Below are positions 56,151 to 64,000 of a stretch of DNA of 64,000 bases, in pieces (positions within the stretch are counted from its first letter, which is position 1; every line of letters starts with the position of its first letter). The notes below the pieces were generated by a model that was given only the letters and a program-made list of their open reading frames with translations, did not search any database and was not told the origin of the DNA. The translations under genes and the position numbers were made by a program. The stretch lies in NCBI RefSeq assembly GCF_023195925.1, contig NZ_JALPRE010000003.1, positions 558,001 through 622,000 on the forward strand. The letters run 5' to 3'. The stretch comes from Aquimarina acroporae (lineage in GTDB: Bacteria; Bacteroidota; Bacteroidia; Flavobacteriales; Flavobacteriaceae).

Positions 56151-56210
56151 TATTTAGAAAATAAATTGATTAAGGTTTTAAATGATTTATTTTGATTTTT
56201 GATGATCATA

Positions 56211-57590
56211 CTAGTAAAAACGTGTAACAGATTGTATTACTTTATTCGCCCTTTCCATATCTAAACTTTTTACATAGCGATAAGTTCGGTTTAGTATTCG
56301 CTGTACTTCATGGTTATCTTTGAATTCTTTTCTGGCATTGTATAAATCTAATGCAACTTGTAGGTCATATGGAGTAAAGGGTACACCGGTATATTCTTGC
56401 AAGATTTGCAAATATGTGAAACCAAATTCTTGTGTGGGTTCTATCATTGTGCCTTCTCCGAAATCGTTCCATGTGATAATTTGAATAAAATCTGATTGTT
56501 CATGATGGGTGTAGTTGAGTGTCTCTACAAAGGTATTTCCTTCATTAGTATCTATACTCCATTCATTAATACCATCTGACCATCCTCCGTCAGCATAAAA
56601 ACTACTAAAACCGGGATATGAAGAACCTACTGTAATTTTGTTTTGTGGTAAATAAGTATCGTAATAGTACTCATGAGCAAGTAAATGGTCTTTGTCTACC
56701 CACAGAAACTCTCCAGCAGAATTTACCCCAACCCGATCACTAGCAGCCCATAAGGTAAGGTAATGAGGTTTATTTTCTTCAGGGAATACGTCAAATACTT
56801 GATTCCATTCATTTTCAGTATTAATATAGTGAGGGCCAAAAACAAATAACATTTTTTTACCATTGTATTCTATATACTCTGGACTAGAAAAATAAGTATC
56901 ATTGATGTATGAGAAATCTGCTTGAGCAGCTGCAACTACACTGGGGGATAGATCCATCTGGGCAGATTGCATTGCTACCCTATCTTCATACATGATAGAA
57001 AAGTTGAGACCAAGATCTTCCAAAGTATCAATAAATGTTTCTGTAGCTTGTTTAATAAGTGCATAATCGTGTAAATCTTTACTCCCGTACCAATCAAAAA
57101 TTACTCCATCTACTCCTGCCAATTTCATGGTAAGAAAATGGTATTCATGCAAATCAGGATCGCTTGATGAATATGGTCCGATAGAAGGGTAATAATATGA
57201 AGCAATTTGTGAATTTCCGTTTGCGTCTACGATATCAGGATTCTGGTTGGTCATAGTCCAGTGTTGTCCCCAATATCCATCATAATCTTTACTTTGAAAC
57301 CAAGGGAGGTAGTGTACATACACTTTTTTAGGATTTTCTTTCACTATATCCATATGTGAGATGTCTACAATACCAGTTTTTTCTTCGATTTTTAAAAAAT
57401 CGAGTTCTTCTTCCAAAACTTTTAAAAGCTCTGCGTCGGTATAGGTAGTATCCTGAATGGGTTTTGCTATTGTATTTTGTTGGATTGAGGGGGCAATCAT
57501 AGTAGATACTTCTTCTTTTTCACAGGAAAATAGAATAAATAGTAAAGAAATTGTAACGTAAATTGATAGTTTAAAGTTGGTTGTTTTCAT
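56211..57590 (-). CDS. GH99/GH71-like glycoside hydrolase lipoprotein
   Basis: A 459-residue lipoprotein (LFSC, Cys23). After a linker, residues about 88-400 form a TIM-barrel of the GH71/GH99 kind: VYVHYLPWFQS at the start, GVDGVIFDWYG in the middle, and TWNDFGEGTMIEP near the end, a typical family signature with acidic residues. Relatives cleave alpha-linked mannose or glucose polymers. In this locus it may process the exported polysaccharide, as PelA- or PslG-type hydrolases do. Substrate not known. The C-terminal 60 residues are helical. Confidence 0.82.
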   Translation of the reverse strand: MKTTNFKLSIYVTISLLFILFSCEKEEVSTMIAPSIQQNTIAKPIQDTTYTDAELLKVLEEELDFLKIEEKTGIVDISHMDIVKENPKKVYVHYLPWFQSKDYDGYWGQHWTMTNQNPDIVDANGNSQIASYYYPSIGPYSSSDPDLHEYHFLTMKLAGVDGVIFDWYGSKDLHDYALIKQATETFIDTLEDLGLNFSIMYEDRVAMQSAQMDLSPSVVAAAQADFSYINDTYFSSPEYIEYNGKKMLFVFGPHYINTENEWNQVFDVFPEENKPHYLTLWAASDRVGVNSAGEFLWVDKDHLLAHEYYYDTYLPQNKITVGSSYPGFSSFYADGGWSDGINEWSIDTNEGNTFVETLNYTHHEQSDFIQIITWNDFGEGTMIEPTQEFGFTYLQILQEYTGVPFTPYDLQVALDLYNARKEFKDNHEVQRILNRTYRYVKSLDMERANKVIQSVTRFY

Positions 57591-57862
57591 AGCTGAAAAA
57601 TGGATTAGATATTAAAAGTTTAACCTTCAGTTGGTGACAGGAAATAGGTATTGGCTTATACAGTACCTAATGAATTAAAAGTTCTTCTTTATCAAATTAA
57701 TAAGATAAACTGTCAAAAACTGATATTTTTCGTTTAATAGTTTTGTTGGCAAGATGAATTCGCGTTTACTACAGTTATAATGATCTTCTAGATCTGATAA
57801 TTTGGGGTTAAAATCTTATTGATTTTATATTTTGCTAGCTGTTTTAGAGCTTTTTATTTTTT

Positions 57863-58281
57863 TTAAAAAATAGTAGTTATATAGTCATTCAGTTTTAATT
57901 TTAAGTTTTCAGAAACATTTTTGCCAACGGTTCTAATTTTAGAGTAGTTGAACCATATCATGAGTTGATTTATTGGTATAAGGAAAGACTCTTTGAGCGT
58001 TATTTTAGATCCTTCTACTTCGATCCATCTATCTAGAGGTTCTTTGCTAATACGGTGTAATAGGTCATTAATTCTTATATGTTTTTTGAGCCTTAGAAAT
58101 ATTTCGATATCGAATAACCAATTGCTAATGAATCTTTGGTTGTATACATTTTCGATAACACTTTTTTCAAACACCTTAGTACCGGACTGAGTGTCTTTAA
58201 TAGGAAGTTGTAAAATTTCTCCCTTTCCAGTCTATAATATTCATTATAGCATGGAATAATAATTCTGGTAATTTTTGTCAT
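57863..58281 (-). pseudogene. Family 2 glycosyltransferase remnant with internal deletion and frameshift
   Basis: The 5' part (from ATG at 58281) encodes MTKITRIIIPCYNEYYRLEREKF-like sequence matching residues 1-23 of the GT2 at 40891-41712. Near 58210 the match jumps, in another frame, to LPIKDTQSGTKVFEK, equivalent to residue 155 onward of that protein, and continues to the end (SNWLFDIEIFLRLKKH, WFNYSKIRT). About 130 residues, including the DxD motif, are missing and the frame is broken. It cannot make an active enzyme. Confidence 0.85.
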
Positions 58282-58373
58282 GCTAATTTTAAAGATTTGG
58301 GAATACTCCAAGGGTATTGTAAAAGAAGTACTCGTTGAACATTACCTAGTTTCTTAGGTTTATCACATTTTAA

Positions 58374-58839
58374 ATTGGGTCAAATATTCTTCTGGGGTTT
58401 AGAAGTCTATTTTTCACCTTGACGAAAATTTACTTTGGGTATTCTATGTGCTATTTAAATTTTAAATGGTTTTGTTTTTGCTCATATTCTTCTTGGGACT
58501 TTGAAGATTATGTTACCATTTTTTGACGAAGTCTACTTTTATGTTGAGAAAGAGTTTGTTAGTCAACATATAGTAAAACTAAAAAAGTTATCTCGACCTT
58601 TAATACGGTAAAACCACACTTTTTGTACGTTATTGCCAAAAACAGTGTGTTTTGTCGATAAAATGGTGTTTATACCTTAAAATTTAACATTTTTACTTAC
58701 AGAAATCTATAAAAAATACTACAAACGTTAAAGATTATGTGGGTTTTCTCATAGTTTTTTTGCTAAAAACTACTGGTTTTTAGGTGTAAAAAGTAATGTT
58801 TTTCCGTAAAAAAAGGTTGGTTTTGTCAAAATGAGATGG
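58374..58839. repeat. Duplicated noncoding block B
   Basis: Second copy of block A. The same conserved items are present: TTGACGAA-TTTACTT at 58420 and TTGACGAA-TCTACTT at 58523, hairpin ATGTTGA/TCAACAT (58541-58547, 58563-58569), and ACACTTTTTG/CAAAAACAGTGT. It lies upstream of the GT2 pseudogene and downstream of a STAS gene. In both copies the block is on the 5' side of a minus-strand gene. Confidence 0.8.
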
Positions 58840-58963
58840 TTTGGTTGGATTTTCCTTATAATTTTCAGAAAACTTATAGATGCTCTAAAAGATGTTTTTT
58901 AGTGTAGGTTTTGGAGAGATAAATTATTACCTAATTATCTTACATAGTGATATAATATCAGAA

Positions 58964-59260
58964 CTATAAAGCCTCTTTTTTTAAGATAGAATTTACTTTG
59001 TAAAAAGCTTTCCTTACATTTTTGTTCTCTTTTCCAATAATGTAAAAGAGTTTGTTACTCTTAATAGCTCTTTTGTATAAGTTGGACAAAGCATTGACTC
59101 CTGAGACATCAATTTTTTTTACTTGATCTACGGATAAAATAACTTGTTTTTCGCAAAATAGTAGTTGCTCAAAATGATATTGCAATGCTTGAGCGTTTTC
59201 AGCGACAATACTTCCGTTTATTTCAAATACTCCTTGATTTTTGGTTATAGAAAGCACCAT
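58964..59260 (-). CDS. STAS-domain protein, third paralogue
   Basis: A 98-residue STAS domain most like the one at 49455. The regulatory loop is KIDVSG, the closest of the three to the classical D-x-S-G with phosphorylatable Ser. It stands alone between block B and the divergent TPR-barrel gene. A partner-switch input to the surface polysaccharide system is a reasonable guess from its location. Confidence 0.85.
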   Translation of the reverse strand: MVLSITKNQGVFEINGSIVAENAQALQYHFEQLLFCEKQVILSVDQVKKIDVSGVNALSNLYKRAIKSNKLFYIIGKENKNVRKAFYKVNSILKKEAL

Positions 59261-59442
59261 GATAATTTGTTATTAAGTATTAATTCTCACACAAAGATGG
59301 TGCAATTTGAAAGTGGTATGAATAGATTTTCGTTAAGAAGAAGATTGCTAAAGTTCAAAGGAAAAAAAGTATAGATAAAAAAACATTATTGGTTGTGACA
59401 TAATAAAAGATATGCTTAACTTGTTGTTATCAAAATGAACAA

Positions 59443-61515
59443 ATGATTCAAAAAGTATTACTCTCTCTTTTTGTTTTTATCTCTTTTATTCTTCGATCAC
59501 AAGATATGCAAGAAGGTTTTACTTTTTTAGAAACAGGAGATTATAAAAAAGCTGAAACATTTTTTGCCGATATCCTTAAGGAATATCCCGAAAATAAAAC
59601 GGCAAAACTCTGTTACGGCCGAGCGGTTGGTTTGTTGGGAGGTACTGTAGAAGCCGTGGATATTTTTACCGAGTTAAAAGAAAAATATCCTGAAGATTTT
59701 GAGATTAAGTTGAATTATGCAGAATCTTTATTGTGGGACAAACAATTCACAGCTGCAGAATCTTATTATGAGAAACTAGTAGTAGAAAACCCAAGTAGTT
59801 TTCCTGGTGTTTTGGGATATGCCAATACATTATCCAACTTAAAAAAATATAGTCAAGCTCTAGAATGGGTTAATAAAGCTCTTTCATTGCAGCCGGGTAA
59901 TGCCAATGCCCTTATTTCTAGAAAATTTGTGCGCCTGGGCTATGCCTTTGAAATGTCACAAAACCAAAACTATAAAGATGCCTTGGAACTTCTTGATGAA
60001 AATCTTATAGACTTTCCTGCAGACAAAAACACCTTACTCAATAAAGCAAATATATATATCGTTACTAACCAATTTTCTGATGCGAAAACTGTGTATAAAA
60101 CTTTGGCCTCTACACCAAAAGATAGTATTGTTGCACTCAATGGCCTTGCTCTAATTGCCCATAAACAATTTAAGGATAAAGAGGCTTTACAACAAGCAGA
60201 AAAAGCGATAAAAAAATTAGCAAAACATAAAGAAGATAAAGATTTGGTGCTTTCTACCTATGAACGGTATATTCAGGCATTACTATGGAACCAAAAATAT
60301 AAACTTGCCAGAAATCAAATTCAAAAATTAAAATCTAAGTTTCCGAATGAGAACAGAGTTTTTAGCCTAGAAGCTACCTATGGAATGTATACCAGTGATT
60401 TTGGGGTTAGTTTAGATCGATATCGATCTATTTTAAAGAATGAAACTAGTTCTTTTGATGGTAATTTGGGTATTGCCAATGCATATCGAGCTTCTGGAAA
60501 TGATATGAAAGCCTATGAATACGCTTTTGCTACATTACGTTTTTATCCAAAACAACAGGATGCCGAAAAACTAATTAAAACCTTAAAGATATCTCACACT
60601 CCTTTTGTTGAGAAAAAGACTTCGTTTACATTTGATAATGGAGATAACGAGGCTTTTAGCATAAGTTTGCTTTCTGAAATTCCGTTTTCGACAAGGTTTA
60701 AATCTACAGTTAATTACACATACAGAACGACAGAAAATACCAGAACCAATGTAGAAGCATCGTCGCATGACATTTCTTTGGGAGCGTCATATAAGTTGAG
60801 TGGGAGAATTTCTTTGTTAGGAAAGTTGGGAGTAAATACTTCTGAAGCAATTACAACAGATTATACCCAGATCACGGCAGAAGGTATTGTAACTATTAAA
60901 CCTTTTAAACTTCAGAATTTAGATTTGGGATATAGAAGAGAGTTGCAGAATTTTAATGCAAATCTTATAGCTCGGGAAATTGTCATGAATAATTATTTCC
61001 TTAATTATAATTTAGGAACCAACTTTAATTTAGGTTGGTATACACAATATATCTATACCACCCAGACCGATGATAATGTCAGGAATTTATTATTTACCTC
61101 CTTATATTATAGTTTTTTGAAACGTCCTGTAGTAAAAGCAGGGTTGAATTATCAATATATTTCATTTAAAAATCAGGTTCCCGAGATTTATTTTAGTCCG
61201 GGGACATTTAATTTGGGAGAGGTATTTGCTGAGCTTTCGAGTACTTCAGACAATAAATGGATCTATAGTTTGAGTGCGGCTCTGGGGCAACAATTTGTTG
61301 ATGAAGAAGAAGCCTCCACTACATTTAGGGCAGAAGGTAAGTTCGGGTATCGATTCTCAGATCGATTTATTGGTAATTTATACGGGAAATATAGTAATAT
61401 AGCTTCTGCGACCGCTGCGGGATTCGAATTTGCCGAATTCGGATTTAAACTGAAATGGTACTTCTTAAAGAAACCTATTTTTGATGATAAAATAATACGA
61501 TTACAAAAAAAATAG
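59443..61515 (+). CDS. TPR plus outer-membrane beta-barrel protein (PgaA/BcsC/PelB-type exporter candidate)
   Basis: A 690-residue protein with signal peptide (about 1-19). Residues about 20-385 are around ten TPR units (GDYKKAETFFADILKEYPEN, KKYSQALEWVNKALSLQPGN). Residues about 395-690 are alternating-pattern beta strands of a barrel (YaiO-like), ending in the aromatic-rich FGFKLKWYF region. The combination of periplasmic TPR superhelix and C-terminal barrel is that of exopolysaccharide porins such as PgaA, BcsC and PelB, although the barrel is on the small side. Situated in a glycan locus, polymer export is the leading hypothesis. Confidence 0.82.
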   Translation: MIQKVLLSLFVFISFILRSQDMQEGFTFLETGDYKKAETFFADILKEYPENKTAKLCYGRAVGLLGGTVEAVDIFTELKEKYPEDFEIKLNYAESLLWDKQFTAAESYYEKLVVENPSSFPGVLGYANTLSNLKKYSQALEWVNKALSLQPGNANALISRKFVRLGYAFEMSQNQNYKDALELLDENLIDFPADKNTLLNKANIYIVTNQFSDAKTVYKTLASTPKDSIVALNGLALIAHKQFKDKEALQQAEKAIKKLAKHKEDKDLVLSTYERYIQALLWNQKYKLARNQIQKLKSKFPNENRVFSLEATYGMYTSDFGVSLDRYRSILKNETSSFDGNLGIANAYRASGNDMKAYEYAFATLRFYPKQQDAEKLIKTLKISHTPFVEKKTSFTFDNGDNEAFSISLLSEIPFSTRFKSTVNYTYRTTENTRTNVEASSHDISLGASYKLSGRISLLGKLGVNTSEAITTDYTQITAEGIVTIKPFKLQNLDLGYRRELQNFNANLIAREIVMNNYFLNYNLGTNFNLGWYTQYIYTTQTDDNVRNLLFTSLYYSFLKRPVVKAGLNYQYISFKNQVPEIYFSPGTFNLGEVFAELSSTSDNKWIYSLSAALGQQFVDEEEASTTFRAEGKFGYRFSDRFIGNLYGKYSNIASATAAGFEFAEFGFKLKWYFLKKPIFDDKIIRLQKK

Positions 61516-61546
61516 CGAGAACCACTAAGTTTGGTTCCCGCTATTT
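61510..61546. terminator. Convergent terminator between the TPR-barrel and second LruC gene
   Basis: Arms 61510-61524 and 61532-61546 pair over 15 positions with one mismatch. An A-run lies before the stem (T-run on minus). It overlaps the stop codon of the TPR-barrel gene and precedes the end of the minus-strand LruC gene. Confidence 0.75.
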
Positions 61547-61563
61547 ACCCAAATCCGAAACAC

Positions 61564-64000
61564 TTATCTTGTCTCTTTTATAAATAACCTTCCCTTAAAT
61601 CTTCTCATTTGCTGACCTCTTATCATATAATGATAGATTCCAGGAGTTAAATTTCTTGCTTCAAAACGTATTTTGTTTCTGTTTACTGCTACATATTCTT
61701 TTCTTACCGTTCTTCCTAACATGTCGATTACTTCGATAAGTACTTCTTGGTGTATACCAGGAATCTCTATAGTGGTCTCTGAGCTGAAAGGGTTAGGGTA
61801 ATTCTTAACCTGTGTAACCGCAATCTCTTCATTTATTTCAACCTCTTCAGCGATTACTTCATCATCTTCAACAATATCATCTTCTTCAATTTCTTCATCT
61901 GTTCCTGATCCATTGCTGAAAGCCAAAGCAGATACTTGAAGTTCGAAGGCATAGAAGTTTTGGTAATCACCTTGTACAGAGAATACAATGCTTCTTACTT
62001 TTTCTAATTCTTCAGATTGATTAGTACCATTTACAAAGTCTGAGAAGGCAATAGAATAGCTTTGTTTTTCATCACTTGCAGGGATCGTATATCTCAATCT
62101 ATTATTCCAATCTTTAAGACCTTCAGTAACTAAGATCACTTCGATATCTCTGGTATTCATCATTTCGAAAGTTACAGCTTTGTAGTCTGTCACATCTAAT
62201 GATAGGTCACCTGGCATAATGTTTCTGAACAGGTTTAAAGTTTCTTTTACTTCTCCTTGTACCAAAGCATTTCTTTCTACCATATACTTGTTTTCATCAA
62301 CGTCGTTGCTATTTGTTTCAATTTCAAAATCACTAACCACAACACCGTTTTCTGCATAATCGATTCCCCATGGCCCATCTGCCAGGTAAAGTGCATCTAT
62401 TTGTGTAGAGGCTTCACCTTGAAGTGAGAACCCTATGTCAAATAAGTATCCTGTATCTATAATTACTTGTTCATTATATGCTCCTGATAATGCCACAGTT
62501 TTCGTTGTGTTTACTTCTTCAGACTGCTCTGTAACTCTCATGTTACCAGAAAACTTCATATTTGCAGATTTGGCTTTGTTCACGATGTTCAACGTTAATT
62601 TTCCGTTGGCATATGATCCTTCTTTTACAAATACTGTAGGTACAATGTTTTTTAATTTGTTACTTCTAAGTGGCTTATTGGCAACAAAAGAGTCTATAAT
62701 GTGGTTGGTAATGTTAGCTACCTGAGATACTGTACCACCCCACACCTGGAAATTTACATAATCACCTTCTGGGTAGTTACCGATATTCCAAAGACTGTAG
62801 ATTTCATTTTCATACTCTGCTTTTCGTATAGAGAATGTTAATGCATATTCAATCTCACCTGTCGCTCTTTCAATTTTTGTGCTCACTACAGTGTGCTTTC
62901 TAATTTGTACTGTTCTTACGTCAAGTAGCTTAGAACCGTTTAGTCTATCGCATATAGTTTTAGAATGATCATATACAGAACCTTTGGTCGATGTAGCTAA
63001 TGCTGCGGCAACTCTTGATTCTCCTTCGTAATAATCTATTGAGAAAACGGCTTCTGCATTGGTAATTCCCAATAAATCTTCAGGGCTAGATACATACGTT
63101 GTTTCTATTCCTTTAATTCCTGTTTCTGGGAAATGAACGCTTAAATCTTCGTTGTTTGCAGACTTATAAGATTTTACACCTGGCATAAAACGTTGTTGGC
63201 TCTTTTTGGTGTTAAATACATTGTTAGTCTTTATTCTGTTGAAGTTACGCTTTGCAATTAAGCTAGCAAGGTCTCCGTTACTTTCTAAACCTCCATCATT
63301 TGCAGAAGTTACGTCTGTACCACTATTAATATCTGCATAATTATCGGTTTTGATAGCAGTAATTGGACTTGCAGTGATATAGAATAATGCATCATTAAAA
63401 TCTTGATCGCAAGAAGCATAATCTCTTCGTATATCTTCAAAACCTAGAATGATTCTTTCGCTATCTGGATCGTTAAGCAATACATTATGATATCTTAGGG
63501 TTTCATCATTTTCTGGATTATAATCTGGATTAGAGTGTAACTGCCAGTTACCTGTATCAACGCATCCATTTTTCCAGGCATCAGCTAGTAATACCCAACC
63601 TATTCCTGTGTTAGGAGGGAAGCTACCAATTTTTACCTTATCACCAACTTCTAAATCTCCACCACTACCTACAGCAGAAACATTTGGAAATATAATTGTA
63701 ATGTCTTCTGGCTGTGGAATCGTTTGAGAGGGATTATTTATATCGTAGGTGTAGAATCCAAGGGTATTTCTGTAACCTGCACCTTCACCAACAAATGTTA
63801 TCCAGATTTCGGCATTTTCTTGTACTACTACATCTGTATCATATCCCGATGAGATGTAATGCGGATTGAAATCTGGTACTGGATATCCTTCTGGTAATGC
63901 ATTGTTAATCATATCCAAAGTTTCCTGACTAACTACATCTTGTCCATCAAGGTATAGTGGTTTTCCGTTGCTATTGAATTCTCCTAGGTAATTATATCTA
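61564..64000 (-). CDS. Second LruC-domain T9SS cargo protein, 5' truncated by window edge
   Basis: The minus-strand frame stays open to base 64000, so the gene begins outside the window; the ATG at 63918 is internal. About 812 residues are visible. They align over their whole length with the C-terminal part of the 51295-55302 product: [17 protein letters not shown] and DQDFNDALFYI in the DUF4114/LruC region, [18 protein letters not shown], an acidic linker (EEIEEDDIVEDDEVIAEE), and a T9SS type A tail (KNYPNPFSSETTIEIPG). Roughly half or more of the residues are identical by eye. Likely a sister surface-matrix protein. Confidence 0.88.
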   Translation of the reverse strand, partial: RYNYLGEFNSNGKPLYLDGQDVVSQETLDMINNALPEGYPVPDFNPHYISSGYDTDVVVQENAEIWITFVGEGAGYRNTLGFYTYDINNPSQTIPQPEDITIIFPNVSAVGSGGDLEVGDKVKIGSFPPNTGIGWVLLADAWKNGCVDTGNWQLHSNPDYNPENDETLRYHNVLLNDPDSERIILGFEDIRRDYASCDQDFNDALFYITASPITAIKTDNYADINSGTDVTSANDGGLESNGDLASLIAKRNFNRIKTNNVFNTKKSQQRFMPGVKSYKSANNEDLSVHFPETGIKGIETTYVSSPEDLLGITNAEAVFSIDYYEGESRVAAALATSTKGSVYDHSKTICDRLNGSKLLDVRTVQIRKHTVVSTKIERATGEIEYALTFSIRKAEYENEIYSLWNIGNYPEGDYVNFQVWGGTVSQVANITNHIIDSFVANKPLRSNKLKNIVPTVFVKEGSYANGKLTLNIVNKAKSANMKFSGNMRVTEQSEEVNTTKTVALSGAYNEQVIIDTGYLFDIGFSLQGEASTQIDALYLADGPWGIDYAENGVVVSDFEIETNSNDVDENKYMVERNALVQGEVKETLNLFRNIMPGDLSLDVTDYKAVTFEMMNTRDIEVILVTEGLKDWNNRLRYTIPASDEKQSYSIAFSDFVNGTNQSEELEKVRSIVFSVQGDYQNFYAFELQVSALAFSNGSGTDEEIEEDDIVEDDEVIAEEVEINEEIAVTQVKNYPNPFSSETTIEIPGIHQEVLIEVIDMLGRTVRKEYVAVNRNKIRFEARNLTPGIYHYMIRGQQMRRFKGRLFIKETR

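Overview
The window comes from a low-GC Bacteroidota genome, most likely a marine, gliding-type Flavobacteriaceae (Aquimarina- or Tenacibaculum-like; this is inference). Support comes from T9SS type A C-terminal sorting domains, TonB receptors with carboxypeptidase-regulatory-like N-termini, TAnnTTTG promoter elements, A-rich translation starts, and laminarin-degrading enzymes. No tRNA, rRNA, CRISPR array, insertion sequence or phage gene was seen.

Region 1 (1-8.4 kb) is the end of a beta-1,3-glucan (laminarin) utilisation locus: a GH16 laminarinase cut by the left edge, a GH3 beta-glucosidase lipoprotein, and a 1441-residue GH81 endo-glucanase with two CBM6 modules, a CBM56-like module and a T9SS tail. 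Region 2 (8.6-16.6 kb) holds envelope, stress and regulatory genes: a lipoprotein/membrane pair, a TPR-HTH signalling protein, an unusual alpha/beta-hydrolase - degenerate cyclase - AraC fusion, two MscS-type channels around dps, and three tandem micro-ORFs. Region 3 (16.6-26 kb) has a LysR regulator divergent from an SbtA-type bicarbonate transporter operon, an FAD oxidoreductase, YitT, a DUF3298-type lipoprotein, an SPFH/prohibitin lipoprotein, and a pair of near-identical small proteins in opposite orientation.

Region 4 (26-41 kb) is the most coherent system. One side encodes production of a hydroxamate NIS siderophore: PLP decarboxylase, N-hydroxylase, MFS exporter, fused GNAT-IucA/IucC synthetase, a membrane acyltransferase and, unexpectedly, an RpfF/DSF-synthase-like crotonase. 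The other side encodes uptake resembling Bacteroides XusABC: TonB receptor, DUF4374 lipoprotein and PepSY membrane protein. An AraC regulator lies between. The two promoters share a 29-bp upstream block (25 of 29 identical), a TAnnTTTG -7 element at nearly the same distance, and a 23-bp palindromic operator just downstream, so synthesis and uptake look co-regulated by the AraC activator and a metal repressor.

Region 5 (41-64 kb) looks like an exopolysaccharide/surface-matrix locus: GT2 and GT4 glycosyltransferases, a large membrane glycosyltransferase-like protein, a GH5-like hydrolase, an MOP flippase, a GH99/71-like lipoprotein, three STAS proteins, a TPR plus beta-barrel outer-membrane protein, and two giant LruC-domain T9SS cargo proteins (the second cut by the right edge). 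It contains a GT2 pseudogene made by internal deletion and a noncoding block of about 450 bp present twice, so the locus has been reshaped by segmental duplication.
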